A stretch of DNA of 64,000 nt from Rickettsiaceae bacterium (GCA_024236375.1 JACKKP010000004.1:87311-151310), one strand, 5' to 3'; shown: positions 43,884 to 53,276, counted from the first letter of the stretch. Numbers and translations: made by a program. Notes: generated by a model not told the origin, from the letters alone.

Positions 43884-44999
43884 TTAATTTTCTACATTTG
43901 ACTCGCCGTCAGATGATGTCTCTATGTTATCGCCTATCGTCTCTGCGAAGGGTTTTTCATTAGATTGAGTGATGATGTGAACTCCACCATCTATACCGAC
44001 GGGTTTATTAGCTTTATTATCGCTTTCAAAGACTGTCTCTTTATCGCTTTCAGATGTCTCGTCTACCCTGGCTTCATTAGTTTCAGACTGATCAGAGCGA
44101 TGAAACGGGTTAAAAAAGCTGAAAAAACTCTTAATAGGGCTTAATATCCTTGTTTCAAAAAAGCTATGGTTTTCAGTAGGTTGCGTTGTAGACTCATATA
44201 GTTCATTATGATGGTTCAAATCTTTACCGTGATCTTCTTTAACTTCATTATCGCCAAATAATGCTTTATAACGTGCATAGATTATCTTTCCAACAAACCC
44301 GAATATTGTGCCAAAAACTGATGGGCCCTTTTCTTCAATAGCTGATTCTAAAGCTGATTCTAAAGAAGCCTCACCATCTATAATCTGTTGTGTAGATATA
44401 CCATTGTAGTTCTTGATATCATATAATAAATCAATTTGCTTATCAGTTAGCGGTAATTCGTATATATCTAGCATTCTAGAAGTGGTCTTATAAGCTACTA
44501 TATAATGTAATGGAGTATTGCCTTGATTATCTTGCTGCATCACAAGCTTTACGTCGTCATCACTCATTTGACTAATTATTATCTCTTGATCCCTTTGTTG
44601 TTCTAAGTCTGTATCGGGACACTGGTAGTTCGGGTCTTGTAGTTTCTTCAGTACCGCGTCAACAAAAACCTGATGGCATTCTTGGTGAGCTATGTGCAAA
44701 GGTGTTTTACCTTCCCCATCCTTTCGAAAGAAATATTTCATAAAACTCTTAGAATCTGTAAATTCACTAAATAATATATTTAGACATTCCTTGAGATCAT
44801 AAGCTTTCTGCGTAGTAAGATTCGGATCATATGCTGTTGCTATAACGTGAAATAATGTACCTTGTTCTTCAGAATACATATCATTTATGCTGAAGTTATT
44901 CTCCTTCATCAAGTTGAATGTTTCATTTAGACTCTCATAATTTTTGTCGATAATTGCTCCTGTAGCAAACACCCATAATTTTTCTTTAGAGCATGTCAT
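43884..44999 (-). CDS. Ankyrin-repeat protein with conserved hydrophobic tail
   Basis: The 371-residue product has only two recognisable ankyrin units, GEGKTPLHIAHQECHQVFVD (about 95) and NQGNTPLHYIVAYKTTSRML (about 158), within an otherwise helical N-terminal 215 residues. The tail carries two segments matching the 923-residue protein: SVFGTIFGFVGKIIYARYK (227-245) and HSFFETRILSPIKSFFSFF followed by NPFHRSDQS (278-305). An acidic, Ser/Thr-rich C-terminus follows. The matching NPFHxSDQS in both proteins is the clearest link. No signal peptide. Promoter-like TTGACT and TAATAT lie just upstream (45063-45035). Confidence 0.8.
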   Translation of the reverse strand: MTCSKEKLWVFATGAIIDKNYESLNETFNLMKENNFSINDMYSEEQGTLFHVIATAYDPNLTTQKAYDLKECLNILFSEFTDSKSFMKYFFRKDGEGKTPLHIAHQECHQVFVDAVLKKLQDPNYQCPDTDLEQQRDQEIIISQMSDDDVKLVMQQDNQGNTPLHYIVAYKTTSRMLDIYELPLTDKQIDLLYDIKNYNGISTQQIIDGEASLESALESAIEEKGPSVFGTIFGFVGKIIYARYKALFGDNEVKEDHGKDLNHHNELYESTTQPTENHSFFETRILSPIKSFFSFFNPFHRSDQSETNEARVDETSESDKETVFESDNKANKPVGIDGGVHIITQSNEKPFAETIGDNIETSSDGESNVEN

Positions 45000-45034
45000 A
45001 AAATCTCTCTTTAATATTAACTAATAATTAACTA

Positions 45035-45063
45035 ATATTAATATATTATTTATAAATAGTCAA
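45035..45063 (-). promoter_or_regulatory. Promoter-like sequence of the 371-residue ankyrin gene
   Basis: On the minus strand TTGACT (45063-45058) and TAATAT (45040-45035) are separated by 17 bases, about 35 bases upstream of the ATG. The -35 context (ACTTGACTA) matches that before the 923-residue ankyrin gene. Confidence 0.45.
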
Positions 45064-45150
45064 GTGCAAATTTACAAAAATTGTGCCGAGTCATCATAAT
45101 TATTATTAATAATACTAAAAATTTAAATCGATTTTGATAATTTCTTATTA

Positions 45151-45190
45151 TAAAACAAAAGAGCCATCCATAATTTATATGAATGGCTCT
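45151..45190 (-). terminator. Intrinsic terminator of the 346-residue ankyrin gene
   Basis: On the minus strand AGAGCCATTCAT pairs with ATGGATGGCTCT (one mismatch) around a 7-base loop and is followed by TTTTGTTTT. Position, stem and T-rich tail all fit a rho-independent terminator. Confidence 0.75.
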
Positions 45191-45221
45191 TCATTACTGA
45201 CCAGTTGAACGAGAAATGCTA

Positions 45222-46262
45222 TTATAATACTAAACCATCTGCATTAATATCAGTTCCTGCAAGTGTTGGATCTGAATTATTTTCTTCTGTAATATCATTG
45301 TGAAACTCATTAGTCACAACAGGTGTTAATACATCATGGTCAATTGTTGCGGTTCCGTCAAGCAATCTGGCTATCTCTTCATTGCCACTTTCTTTCGCAT
45401 AATCTAGTGCTGTTTTACCATCTCTACCTTTGAGATTAAGGTCAGCACCAGCGTCGATAAGTGTTTTTACAATTTCAATATTGCCATTTTTCGATGCATA
45501 CATTAATGGTGTATGGCTATTCTTATCTTGTATATTAATAACTGCTTCAGAATTCACAAGAAATTTTAGAATCTTGTCATTACCATTTGCTGCAGTGTAA
45601 AATAAAGCGGTTTTACCATCTTTATCTTTAAAATTGACATTGGCTCCAGCATTTGTAAGCAAAGTTACTATTTCTAAATTGCCTTTTGCAGTTGCATAAA
45701 TTAATGCAGTTTTACCGCCTTTAGCGTATAAATCTACTTTAGCGTCAGCTTTAAGAATTTGTTGTGCTATTTCACTATTTCCTTTAGCTGCGGCATAGAT
45801 TAATGCAGTTTTACCGGATGGCTCTTGGATATTTACATTTGTTGCTTGGGCTTTAAGAATTTCGTGTACTATTTCGCTATTTTCTTTAGCTGAAGCATAC
45901 ATTAATGCAGTATGGCCTGATTTATCTTGTATATTAGTGTCAGCATTTAGTTGTATTAGTTCTCTAACGATTTCAAGATTATCTTGTTGTACTGCCAAAT
46001 GTAAAGCTGTTTTATCAGAAACACCTTTGAGGTTGATGTTTGCGCCAGCTTCAATAAGTAACTTAATTGCTTCTGTATTAGCTCTTACTGTAGCTAGGTG
46101 TAAAGCACTCCAACCTTCTTTATTCTGTATATTAACGTTTGCCCCAGCTTCTATTAATTCTTTTACTTTAGATAAATTATTTAGTTTTATTTCGTTCATT
46201 AATTGCTTATTTAAATTATTTTGTGCTCTTTGAGATGCTATTGATTGTTGTGCTTGTGTCAT
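45222..46262 (-). CDS. Ankyrin-repeat protein built almost entirely of repeats
   Basis: The 346-residue product has a short N-terminus rich in Gln, Asn and Ala (TQAQQSIASQRAQNNLNKQL), then about nine regular ankyrin units between residues 22 and 306, with consensus GKTALIYAAAKGNSEIVxxLL and spacing 32-34. It ends in a short acidic tail (about 40 residues). Unlike three other ankyrin proteins in the window it has no hydrophobic tail. Repeats are more regular than in the neighbours, suggesting a stable solenoid for protein binding. It is flanked by terminators on both sides, so it is probably a single-gene transcript. Confidence 0.85.
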   Translation of the reverse strand: MTQAQQSIASQRAQNNLNKQLMNEIKLNNLSKVKELIEAGANVNIQNKEGWSALHLATVRANTEAIKLLIEAGANINLKGVSDKTALHLAVQQDNLEIVRELIQLNADTNIQDKSGHTALMYASAKENSEIVHEILKAQATNVNIQEPSGKTALIYAAAKGNSEIAQQILKADAKVDLYAKGGKTALIYATAKGNLEIVTLLTNAGANVNFKDKDGKTALFYTAANGNDKILKFLVNSEAVINIQDKNSHTPLMYASKNGNIEIVKTLIDAGADLNLKGRDGKTALDYAKESGNEEIARLLDGTATIDHDVLTPVVTNEFHNDITEENNSDPTLAGTDINADGLVL

Positions 46263-46442
46263 AGATTTACATTTTTAGGTTGATTAATGAGTAACTAGAA
46301 TCCTAGTAGCTTTTTAAAATGTTTTCCAAATATAAATATATAGAATTTATTTAGTTTATTATAAATATGTGTGATAAATATCACGTACACGCTATGGTTT
46401 AATCATATTTTTAATATAACCCTAAATATAATAAAATTATAA

Positions 46443-46472
46443 AAGCCGTACATATGTTTATATGCACGACTT
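46443..46472 (-). terminator. Terminator of the 148-residue ankyrin gene
   Basis: On the minus strand AAGTCGTGCATAT pairs with ATATGTACGGCTT (two G-U pairs) around a 4-base loop, followed by a T-rich stretch. It lies about 50 bases beyond the stop codon. Confidence 0.6.
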
Positions 46473-46524
46473 CCTTGTTAAAAACACTTAATTATTATCT
46501 TTTGCTGATCGATATAAAATGAAT

Positions 46525-46971
46525 CTATTCTGTATCCCCAGCGTTTCCTACTAGTTCTGACTCAGTATCAGTCTGATCGTCAGGTAAAGGATTGATTATG
46601 TCTTGAGACATATGATTATCAACATAATTTAAATTATCGCTTTGCGATGGTATATTAAGAATTTGTAATATAGTATCGTGCCTATTAGCTTTGGCATAAT
46701 CTATTGGAGTTTTATTATTATTGTCTTTTGCATTTATATCGGCATTATATTCTAGAAGTAATTCTAATACATTCTTAGGAGCATTATACTCAACTGCTAT
46801 GTGTAAGACTGTTTTGCCATTACCGTCTGTTGCATTTACATTAGCACCTTCTTTTAGATGACGTAAAATCTGGTAATAAGCCAGAGGTTTATCACATTGT
46901 TGTATTGATTTTATTAAGTGTCGAGTTGATTCCACTTGGCGGTGAAGTCCGATGTTATTGGAGCTACGCAT
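46525..46971 (-). CDS. Short ankyrin-repeat protein
   Basis: The 148-residue product has two to three ankyrin units: HLKEGANVNATDGNGKTVLH, IAVEYNAPKNVLELLLEYN and ADINAKDNNNKTPIDYAKAN (quoted in parts, about residues 38-117). The remainder is acidic, ending with TDTESELVGNAGDTE. There is no hydrophobic tail. It is located between the 346-residue ankyrin gene and dnaE, all on the minus strand, but with its own promoter-like TTGACC/TATAAT at 47036-47010 and a terminator. Confidence 0.78.
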   Translation of the reverse strand: MRSSNNIGLHRQVESTRHLIKSIQQCDKPLAYYQILRHLKEGANVNATDGNGKTVLHIAVEYNAPKNVLELLLEYNADINAKDNNNKTPIDYAKANRHDTILQILNIPSQSDNLNYVDNHMSQDIINPLPDDQTDTESELVGNAGDTE

Positions 46972-47009
46972 AAAAATACTATGTTAAGATTAATTATTAA
47001 TATAATAAT

Positions 47010-47036
47010 ATTATAGTTTTTAAATGTGACGGTCAA
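47010..47036 (-). promoter_or_regulatory. Promoter-like sequence of the 148-residue ankyrin gene
   Basis: On the minus strand TTGACC (47036-47031) and TATAAT (47015-47010) have a 15-base spacer. The -35 context ACTTGAC matches those of other ankyrin genes here. Confidence 0.4.
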
Positions 47037-47076
47037 GTCTGAATCAAGATTAGTATTAAGCAGTAGAAAATTGAAA

Positions 47077-50000
47077 TTAATCAGTATGCTGAGCACTATA
47101 TTGTTTTTCTAATAGTACAAAATCTGTGCTAGATAATTTTATAGGTCCTGGAATAGCTATTTTGATCAGCAAATCATTTTCAAAAACCCAAGATAATTTG
47201 ATATTAGCTTCCAATATATGATTTGAAGGAGTTTTAGAAATTATAGATAAAATATGATGTAATGCCTCATCATTCTGAGCTGTGATTTTTAACTCTTGTA
47301 CTATATTTGATATTTCTTCTTCAATGGCAGCAAATTTATTTGCTGTAATCCTGATACCACCTTTATCTTTGCTAACCTCAGCATAGATTATCACTGGCAT
47401 TTTAACGTCAATCAAATGTGCATAAGTTTTTAATACATCTTCATTAAAAATAGTGACCTCATAATTACCATCTGGGTCAGATAAAAGTAAATTAATGAAA
47501 CGTCCTCTTGGTGACATACGAGAATCTTTTTTGGTAATAATACCAAATAATTTAATTCTGCTATTTCCATCAACTAAGTGCTTTTTTAAGTAACTAGAAT
47601 TATATATATTTATATCGAATAATTGTTTTTGAATATGTGAAAGAGGGTGATTTTTTAGATATAAACTCAATGCTTCAAATTCTAAAGTAGCTAATTCACT
47701 TTCGTGTAGCACTACTGCATCTTGTAATATGTCTTCCATATAGGAACTATCTAAAGCAATTAAGCTAAACTGATTAGATTTTTTCTCTAAATGATAAGAT
47801 TGGCTATATGCTAATATTTTAGGTAAACTGGCAAGTAACATATTACGGTTACTATGTAAAGAATCAAAACAACCAGCTTTTATTATATTCTCCAAAAGGC
47901 GTCGGTTAATTAATTTGGTAGGTATTTTTTTTATAAAATCTATTATAGATTTATAAGGCCCATATTTTGTTCTAACCCTCTCTACTTCTTCACCAAAACT
48001 TATACTAACATTTTTGATCGCAGCAAGAGCAAATATTATAGAGTTTGAGTCTCCTCGATGTAGCTTGAAAAAGGCGTTTGAAATATTAATATCTGGTGGG
48101 GTGATTACTATATCAAAATTTTTTGCATCTTGCAAAAATACATTAATTTTGTCGCTATTATCAATTTCTAAATTCAAGCAAGCTACAAAAAATTCAAGTG
48201 GATAATTTGCTTTTAAGTAAGCAGTTTGATAGGAAAGTACACCATATGCCGAGGCATGTGATTTGTTAAATCCATAACCAGCAAATTTCGCTACTGTATC
48301 GAAAATTGAATTCGCTTGTTCCAAAGAGACATTATTTTGTATCGCACCCGAGACAAATTTCTCTCTTTGAGCGTCCATTTCACTTTTAACTTTTTTACCC
48401 ATTGCACGGCGTAACAAGTCTGCAGCTCCTAAAGTATATCCAGATAGTTTACGAGCTATCTCCATGACTTGTTCTTGATAGATAATTACCCCATAAGTAG
48501 GTTGTAATATTTCAGTTAGGACTGGATGTAAATAATCTACTGCTTTTTCATTATGTTTACAGGCAATATAAGTAGGAATATTATCCATTGGGCCCGGTCT
48601 ATATAAAGCACCAAGAGCAATTATATCGTCAAGTTTATCAGGTTGTAATTTCCTTAAAGCATTTTTCATACCTACAGATTCAAACTGGAATATGCCAGTA
48701 CTCAAACCTTGTGATAAAATTTTAAAAGTCTTTTGATCATCAAAAACTATTGAGTCAATATCAATATATTGACCAGATTTGTTTATTAATTCAGCAGTTT
48801 TTTTGATTAAGGTTAGTGTTTGAAGGCCTAAAAAATCAAATTTGACCAAACCAGCCAATTCTGCATATTTCATCGAATATTGAATGACCAACATTTCCGA
48901 GTTAATATCCTTATATACTGGTACTGTTTTTATTAAGCGTTCGTTAGAAATTACAAGACCAGCTGCATGAGTTGAAGCATGTCTATGTAATCCTTCTAAA
49001 ACCAATGAAGTATCTAATACCTGCTTGATCAATTTTTTTTCGCCTGGTAGATTATAAAGGCCTTTGCCTTTATAGGCATCATTTAACTCTGCGATCTCTT
49101 CAATCGCTTGACCTAAAGTCACTGGATTAACGGCATTAAATGGCACTAGCTCTGTTAAATAATCAGCAAAAGCATAACGCAGTCCTAAAACGCGTGAAAC
49201 ATCTTTGATTACAGCCTTTGCTTGCATTTTTCCAAAGGTAATAATTTGCGCTACCCTATCATCTCCATATTTAGACCTAACGTAAGAAATGACATCTTCT
49301 CTCTTTTCTTGGCAGAAATCGATATCAAAATCTGGTAGTGATACACGTTCGGGATTAAGAAATCTTTCGAATAATAAGCCAAATTCAATAGGGTCTAATC
49401 CAGTAATACCCAGAGCCCATGCAATGATTGACCCTGCGCCTGAACCACGCCCAGGACCTACGGCAATATCATTTTGTTTACTCCAATTAATGAAATCAGC
49501 AACTATCAAAAAATAGCCTGCAAATTGCATTTTACAAATAACATCTAATTCATAATTAAGGCGATCATAATATTTTTGCCTCTGTGCATCGCTTAATTCA
49601 TGGTAAACTTCTTTTTGTTTTAATCTATTATTCAAACCCTCTTTTGCATTATTCCTTAATAAGTCTTCTTCAGATTCATTATCTGGTGCAAATTTAGGAA
49701 AAGTAGGGTTACGAGTTTGAGCTCTAACATAACAACGTTTTGCTAGATGAGTAGTATTAGCTATTGCCTCTGGTAAGTCCTTAAATAATTCAACCATTTC
49801 TTGCTCACTTTTGAAATAAGATTGATTACTTACGCGGGGGCGATTTTGTTCTTCTTGTACTACGCCATTTGAAATACATAATAAAACATCGTGTGCATCA
49901 TGTTTGGTAATATCTTCAAATAATACATTATTAGTGGCAAGTAATGGAATTTGTAGTGCACGCGCAATCTCAAGGTAGCTTTTTTCTATAGATGCTTCTT

Positions 50001-50529
50001 TTACATATCCATGGCGAGTTATTTCAAAATAAAAACGGTCTCCAAACAATTCTTTAAAATCATTCGCATATTTTTTAGCAGATATAATATCATTTGATTC
50101 TAATAATCGTCCAATAATACCTTCAGTGTAAGCAGAACCTACTATTAAACCATGATGATATTTCTCTAAATCTTCATAAGTAATGTGATTACAATTAGAA
50201 CGGTCATTCACAGTAAACGTTCGGCTCACTAATTCTAACAAATTTTCAAAACCTTGTTCGTCTTTTGCTATCAATAAAATTTCAGCAAATGCATCTTGTC
50301 TGTTAGATTTATATTTTATGTTGAGGATAGAACCATGAATAGGTTGCACATGTTTTTTTGCTGCTTCTATAGAAAATTCTAGTGAACCAAAAAGGTTGCC
50401 TCGATCAGCTAGACAAACAGCTGGCATTCCTCGATCTTTAGTAAGCGAAACAATCTTATCAATTCTTAATGCGCTCTCTAACATGGAATAAGAGCTTTGA
50501 ACTCTAAAATGTATAAATTTATTATCCAT
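47077..50529 (-). CDS. dnaE: DNA polymerase III alpha subunit
   Basis: The 1150-residue replicative polymerase has an N-terminal PHP domain (FIHFRVQSSYSMLESALRID, CLADRGNLFGSLEFSIEA), the palm with PDFDIDFCQEKREDVI and VGPGRGSGAGS, fingers including QEQVMEIARKLSGYT, a tandem helix-hairpin-helix region and a C-terminal OB fold (IKLFGIITKKDSRMSPRG). Length is normal. It is followed on the same transcript direction by an ankyrin gene but separated from it by a promoter-like region, and it starts 10 bases after the purC stop. Confidence 0.98.
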   Translation of the reverse strand: MDNKFIHFRVQSSYSMLESALRIDKIVSLTKDRGMPAVCLADRGNLFGSLEFSIEAAKKHVQPIHGSILNIKYKSNRQDAFAEILLIAKDEQGFENLLELVSRTFTVNDRSNCNHITYEDLEKYHHGLIVGSAYTEGIIGRLLESNDIISAKKYANDFKELFGDRFYFEITRHGYVKEASIEKSYLEIARALQIPLLATNNVLFEDITKHDAHDVLLCISNGVVQEEQNRPRVSNQSYFKSEQEMVELFKDLPEAIANTTHLAKRCYVRAQTRNPTFPKFAPDNESEEDLLRNNAKEGLNNRLKQKEVYHELSDAQRQKYYDRLNYELDVICKMQFAGYFLIVADFINWSKQNDIAVGPGRGSGAGSIIAWALGITGLDPIEFGLLFERFLNPERVSLPDFDIDFCQEKREDVISYVRSKYGDDRVAQIITFGKMQAKAVIKDVSRVLGLRYAFADYLTELVPFNAVNPVTLGQAIEEIAELNDAYKGKGLYNLPGEKKLIKQVLDTSLVLEGLHRHASTHAAGLVISNERLIKTVPVYKDINSEMLVIQYSMKYAELAGLVKFDFLGLQTLTLIKKTAELINKSGQYIDIDSIVFDDQKTFKILSQGLSTGIFQFESVGMKNALRKLQPDKLDDIIALGALYRPGPMDNIPTYIACKHNEKAVDYLHPVLTEILQPTYGVIIYQEQVMEIARKLSGYTLGAADLLRRAMGKKVKSEMDAQREKFVSGAIQNNVSLEQANSIFDTVAKFAGYGFNKSHASAYGVLSYQTAYLKANYPLEFFVACLNLEIDNSDKINVFLQDAKNFDIVITPPDINISNAFFKLHRGDSNSIIFALAAIKNVSISFGEEVERVRTKYGPYKSIIDFIKKIPTKLINRRLLENIIKAGCFDSLHSNRNMLLASLPKILAYSQSYHLEKKSNQFSLIALDSSYMEDILQDAVVLHESELATLEFEALSLYLKNHPLSHIQKQLFDINIYNSSYLKKHLVDGNSRIKLFGIITKKDSRMSPRGRFINLLLSDPDGNYEVTIFNEDVLKTYAHLIDVKMPVIIYAEVSKDKGGIRITANKFAAIEEEISNIVQELKITAQNDEALHHILSIISKTPSNHILEANIKLSWVFENDLLIKIAIPGPIKLSSTDFVLLEKQYSAQHTD

Positions 50530-50539
50530 GTTGTTTGTT

Positions 50540-51250
50540 TTAGATATTAAGGCGCGATAAAACTTCTTGATAAGCTAAAATAAGCTGAGATGTATTGCCA
50601 TCTGTGCCAGCTTCGAAACATAATTTTTGGTTAGTATCCATATCCCATAATCTACAAGTATCAGGAGATATTTCATCAATTAACATCGGAATAAATTCAT
50701 CTCCATTAAATACGCGGCCAAATTCAAGTTTGATATCTACCATTCTTATATTAACACTTACAAATAATCCTACTAAAAAATCATGTATGCGAAGAGCTAA
50801 TTTGTTTAACTCCTTTAGCTCATATTTACTCATCCAGCCAAAATTAATAATTTGATACTCATTTACAGAGGGATAATTTAGACGACTATTTTTTATTCTA
50901 TAATCAATTACAGGAAGATCAAATACGAAACCTTCCTCCATGCCTAAATTATTCACATATCTATCACATGCTAAAGTTGATACATGAATTTGTATAGGGT
51001 ATATTTCTGTACGCTGAATAAGCTGCTTTTTCATATTGACCTTTTCGATCAAATGGTTCTCAATTCCTATCATATCTAATCTTTGCATCAAATAAGATGA
51101 AATCATGTTGTTAATGCCACCTTTACCTGAAATATGTAGAGTTTTTTCTTGTGAAAGACGTAAACTATCTTCGAAAACCATTAATAATGCATATTCTTCT
51201 TCTGCAGCATAAAGTGTTTTACTGGAACCTTGATAAAGTTTTTGAGCCAT
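50540..51250 (-). CDS. purC: SAICAR synthetase (PurC-like)
   Basis: The 236-residue ATP-grasp-like enzyme of purine synthesis begins MAQKLYQGSSKTLYAAEE and has SGKGGINNMISSYLMQRLD, LEFGRVFNGDEFIPMLIDEI and SPDTCRLWD. PurC joins aspartate to CAIR. The segment normally reading VVRNxAAGS is altered here (IHVSTLACDRYVNNLG), hinting at changed substrate use. No other purine genes are in the window, and rickettsial genomes are known to keep purC while lacking the rest of the pathway, so its role may not be classic purine synthesis. Its start overlaps the exoD-like stop (TAATG). Confidence 0.88.
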   Translation of the reverse strand: MAQKLYQGSSKTLYAAEEEYALLMVFEDSLRLSQEKTLHISGKGGINNMISSYLMQRLDMIGIENHLIEKVNMKKQLIQRTEIYPIQIHVSTLACDRYVNNLGMEEGFVFDLPVIDYRIKNSRLNYPSVNEYQIINFGWMSKYELKELNKLALRIHDFLVGLFVSVNIRMVDIKLEFGRVFNGDEFIPMLIDEISPDTCRLWDMDTNQKLCFEAGTDGNTSQLILAYQEVLSRLNI

Positions 51251-51891
51251 TAAAATACAAAATGTGATAAGGATTTAATTAAGGCTACTCCGCCAAATAC
51301 TATTGCACTAGCGATCAAAGTACCAATCAGTGATATTAAAATACCACACCCTACAACCAACCCATCGCGATTTAATTGGCCAAGACACATCACAGTAATA
51401 CCTAAAGCAGGTATTGCATTAGTGAAAGGTAGAGGAATAGAAATAGCTATTGAAGCAATTAAAGATATTAATCCTATTAACTGTTCACAATAAACAGATT
51501 TTGCAAAACCATATCTAGGTTTGATATATTTTTCAATTGATTCTACAATAGGAACCATTTTATTACTGATACTATTTAGTAAAGAGTTTTTAATTTTATA
51601 TTCATTAATTTTTTGTGGCAATTTGACTGTTTTGCTTCCAATAAGTAACTGGTAAGATAAGATTAGTAATGGTATACCTACTAAAGTGGTAAAGCCGGGT
51701 GGGTAGGGTAAAGGCACAGCAATTGGTAAAGCAAAGAAAATCATAGCAAATAAAATGCCATTATCTTGAAAATCATTTATTAATTCAAAAATTGTTGTGT
51801 GTGATTCAGGATCTTTTTTGCCTATCTTTTTGATACTTACTGAAGCTGGGACTGAATCTAATTGCCGTTTTTTGATGTATTTTTTTATCAT
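51250..51891 (-). CDS. ExoD-like membrane protein
   Basis: The 213-residue protein has an N-terminal charged region and four to five hydrophobic segments: GILFAMIFFALPIAVPLPYP, GIPLLILSYQLLIGSKTVKL, LIGLISLIASIAISIPLPFT and ILISLIGTLIASAIVFGGVA. PFTNAIPALGITVMCLGQLN RDG (with no gap, split here) is the ExoD hallmark. ExoD was first linked to exopolysaccharide production in Sinorhizobium; its biochemical role is unclear. Translationally coupled to purC. Confidence 0.82.
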   Translation of the reverse strand: MIKKYIKKRQLDSVPASVSIKKIGKKDPESHTTIFELINDFQDNGILFAMIFFALPIAVPLPYPPGFTTLVGIPLLILSYQLLIGSKTVKLPQKINEYKIKNSLLNSISNKMVPIVESIEKYIKPRYGFAKSVYCEQLIGLISLIASIAISIPLPFTNAIPALGITVMCLGQLNRDGLVVGCGILISLIGTLIASAIVFGGVALIKSLSHFVF

Positions 51892-52133
51892 TTAAATTAA
51901 CCTCAAGATCTATAACTTGTATCAATAAGCTACTACTTAGTAGAGTATTTATTATACATCGCTACTTAAGAAATATTCTTAGAACAGATTTAGTAAAAAT
52001 TTGATGTGCTAATTATAATGATTATTTAGTTTATCAGGTAATCTAAATCTATCTCACTAAATTTCATTAATAGTTATGTTTATATTTTAGATTAAATACT
52101 ATCCTCATTTTTTGTCAACTTAATACTAAATCA

Positions 52134-53276
52134 TTATGACCAAATATTCTTTATTTTAGAAAAAAATCCGTCATCTTTATAATCATTAGAAGAATTAAAT
52201 TCTCCATCTAATTCTTCAAGCAATTTTTTTTGTTTTGCTGTGAGTTTTTTCGGAATTTCTATGTAAGCATGAGCATATAAATCACCTCTTTCAGATGAAC
52301 GCACTTTTGACATTCCTTTGCCTTTTAAGCGTAGCTTATCTCCTGTTTCAGTCCCTGCGGGAATAGTTAATGCAACTTTTCCTCCATCTATCAGAGGAAT
52401 TTCAATTTCTCCACCAAGTGCAGCTTTAGTAAAAGTGATTGGTAATTTAAAATGTAAATTAGCATTTTCTACTTTATAGATATTATGGGGTTTAATCTTA
52501 ATAAATACATATAAATCACCGCTCTGTCCACCACGTAGTCCAGCTTCACCTTCTCCTGCGATCCTAATTCTTACTCCATCTTCAACGCCTGCTGGAATAT
52601 TTACCAGTAAATCTTTAGTTTTTGGTTTACGACCTTGTCCGTTACAAGTCTTACAAGGATCCTTTATTATACTTCCTTGACCGTAGCATTTACCGCATGT
52701 TTGTTCTAGTGCAAAAAAACCTTGTTGAATTCTGATGGATCCCTTACCATTACACTGATTGCATTGAGAAAGAGAATTTGGATTTTTGCTACCTTGTCCT
52801 CTACAATCAACGCAATTGCTTTCAGCAGTAAACTGAATTTTCTTGTCTAAGCCTTTAAAAGCTTCTTCTAAACTAATTTCTAAATTATATTTTAAATCTG
52901 ATCCTCTAACTTTTGACGATTTAGGGGCGCTACTTCTACCACCGCCTCCCATGAAATCACTGAAGAAATCACCAAATATATCATTAATATTTGCGCCTCC
53001 CGTATTACCGAAGCCACCAAAACCATGGAATCCTCCACCGCCACCTGCTGCATTTTGTTCAAATGCACTATGACCCATACGGTCATATGCAGCTTTTTTT
53101 TGTGGATCTTTCAAAATATCATAAGCATGAGAAATTTCTTTAAACTTTTTTTCTGCATCTGGCCCAGAATTAACATCTGGATGATATTTTTTCGCTAGTT
53201 TTAAATAAGCCTTTTTTATTTCAGCGCTACTTGCTGAGCGACTAATTTCTAAGATATCGTAATAGTCTTTTGTCAT
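52134..53276 (-). CDS. dnaJ: Chaperone protein DnaJ
   Basis: Hsp40 co-chaperone that stimulates DnaK. I choose the ATG at 53276, giving MTKDYYDILEISRSAS, the canonical DnaJ start; an ATG four codons upstream (53288) is possible. About 380 residues: J domain with HPD (KKYHPDVN), Gly/Phe-rich linker, four zinc-binding CxxCxGxG motifs (CVDCRGQG, CNQCNGKG, CGKCYGQG, CKTCNGQG) and C-terminal substrate-binding domains. It lies 139 bases after dnaK on the same strand. Confidence 0.97.
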   Translation of the reverse strand: MTKDYYDILEISRSASSAEIKKAYLKLAKKYHPDVNSGPDAEKKFKEISHAYDILKDPQKKAAYDRMGHSAFEQNAAGGGGGFHGFGGFGNTGGANINDIFGDFFSDFMGGGGRSSAPKSSKVRGSDLKYNLEISLEEAFKGLDKKIQFTAESNCVDCRGQGSKNPNSLSQCNQCNGKGSIRIQQGFFALEQTCGKCYGQGSIIKDPCKTCNGQGRKPKTKDLLVNIPAGVEDGVRIRIAGEGEAGLRGGQSGDLYVFIKIKPHNIYKVENANLHFKLPITFTKAALGGEIEIPLIDGGKVALTIPAGTETGDKLRLKGKGMSKVRSSERGDLYAHAYIEIPKKLTAKQKKLLEELDGEFNSSNDYKDDGFFSKIKNIWS

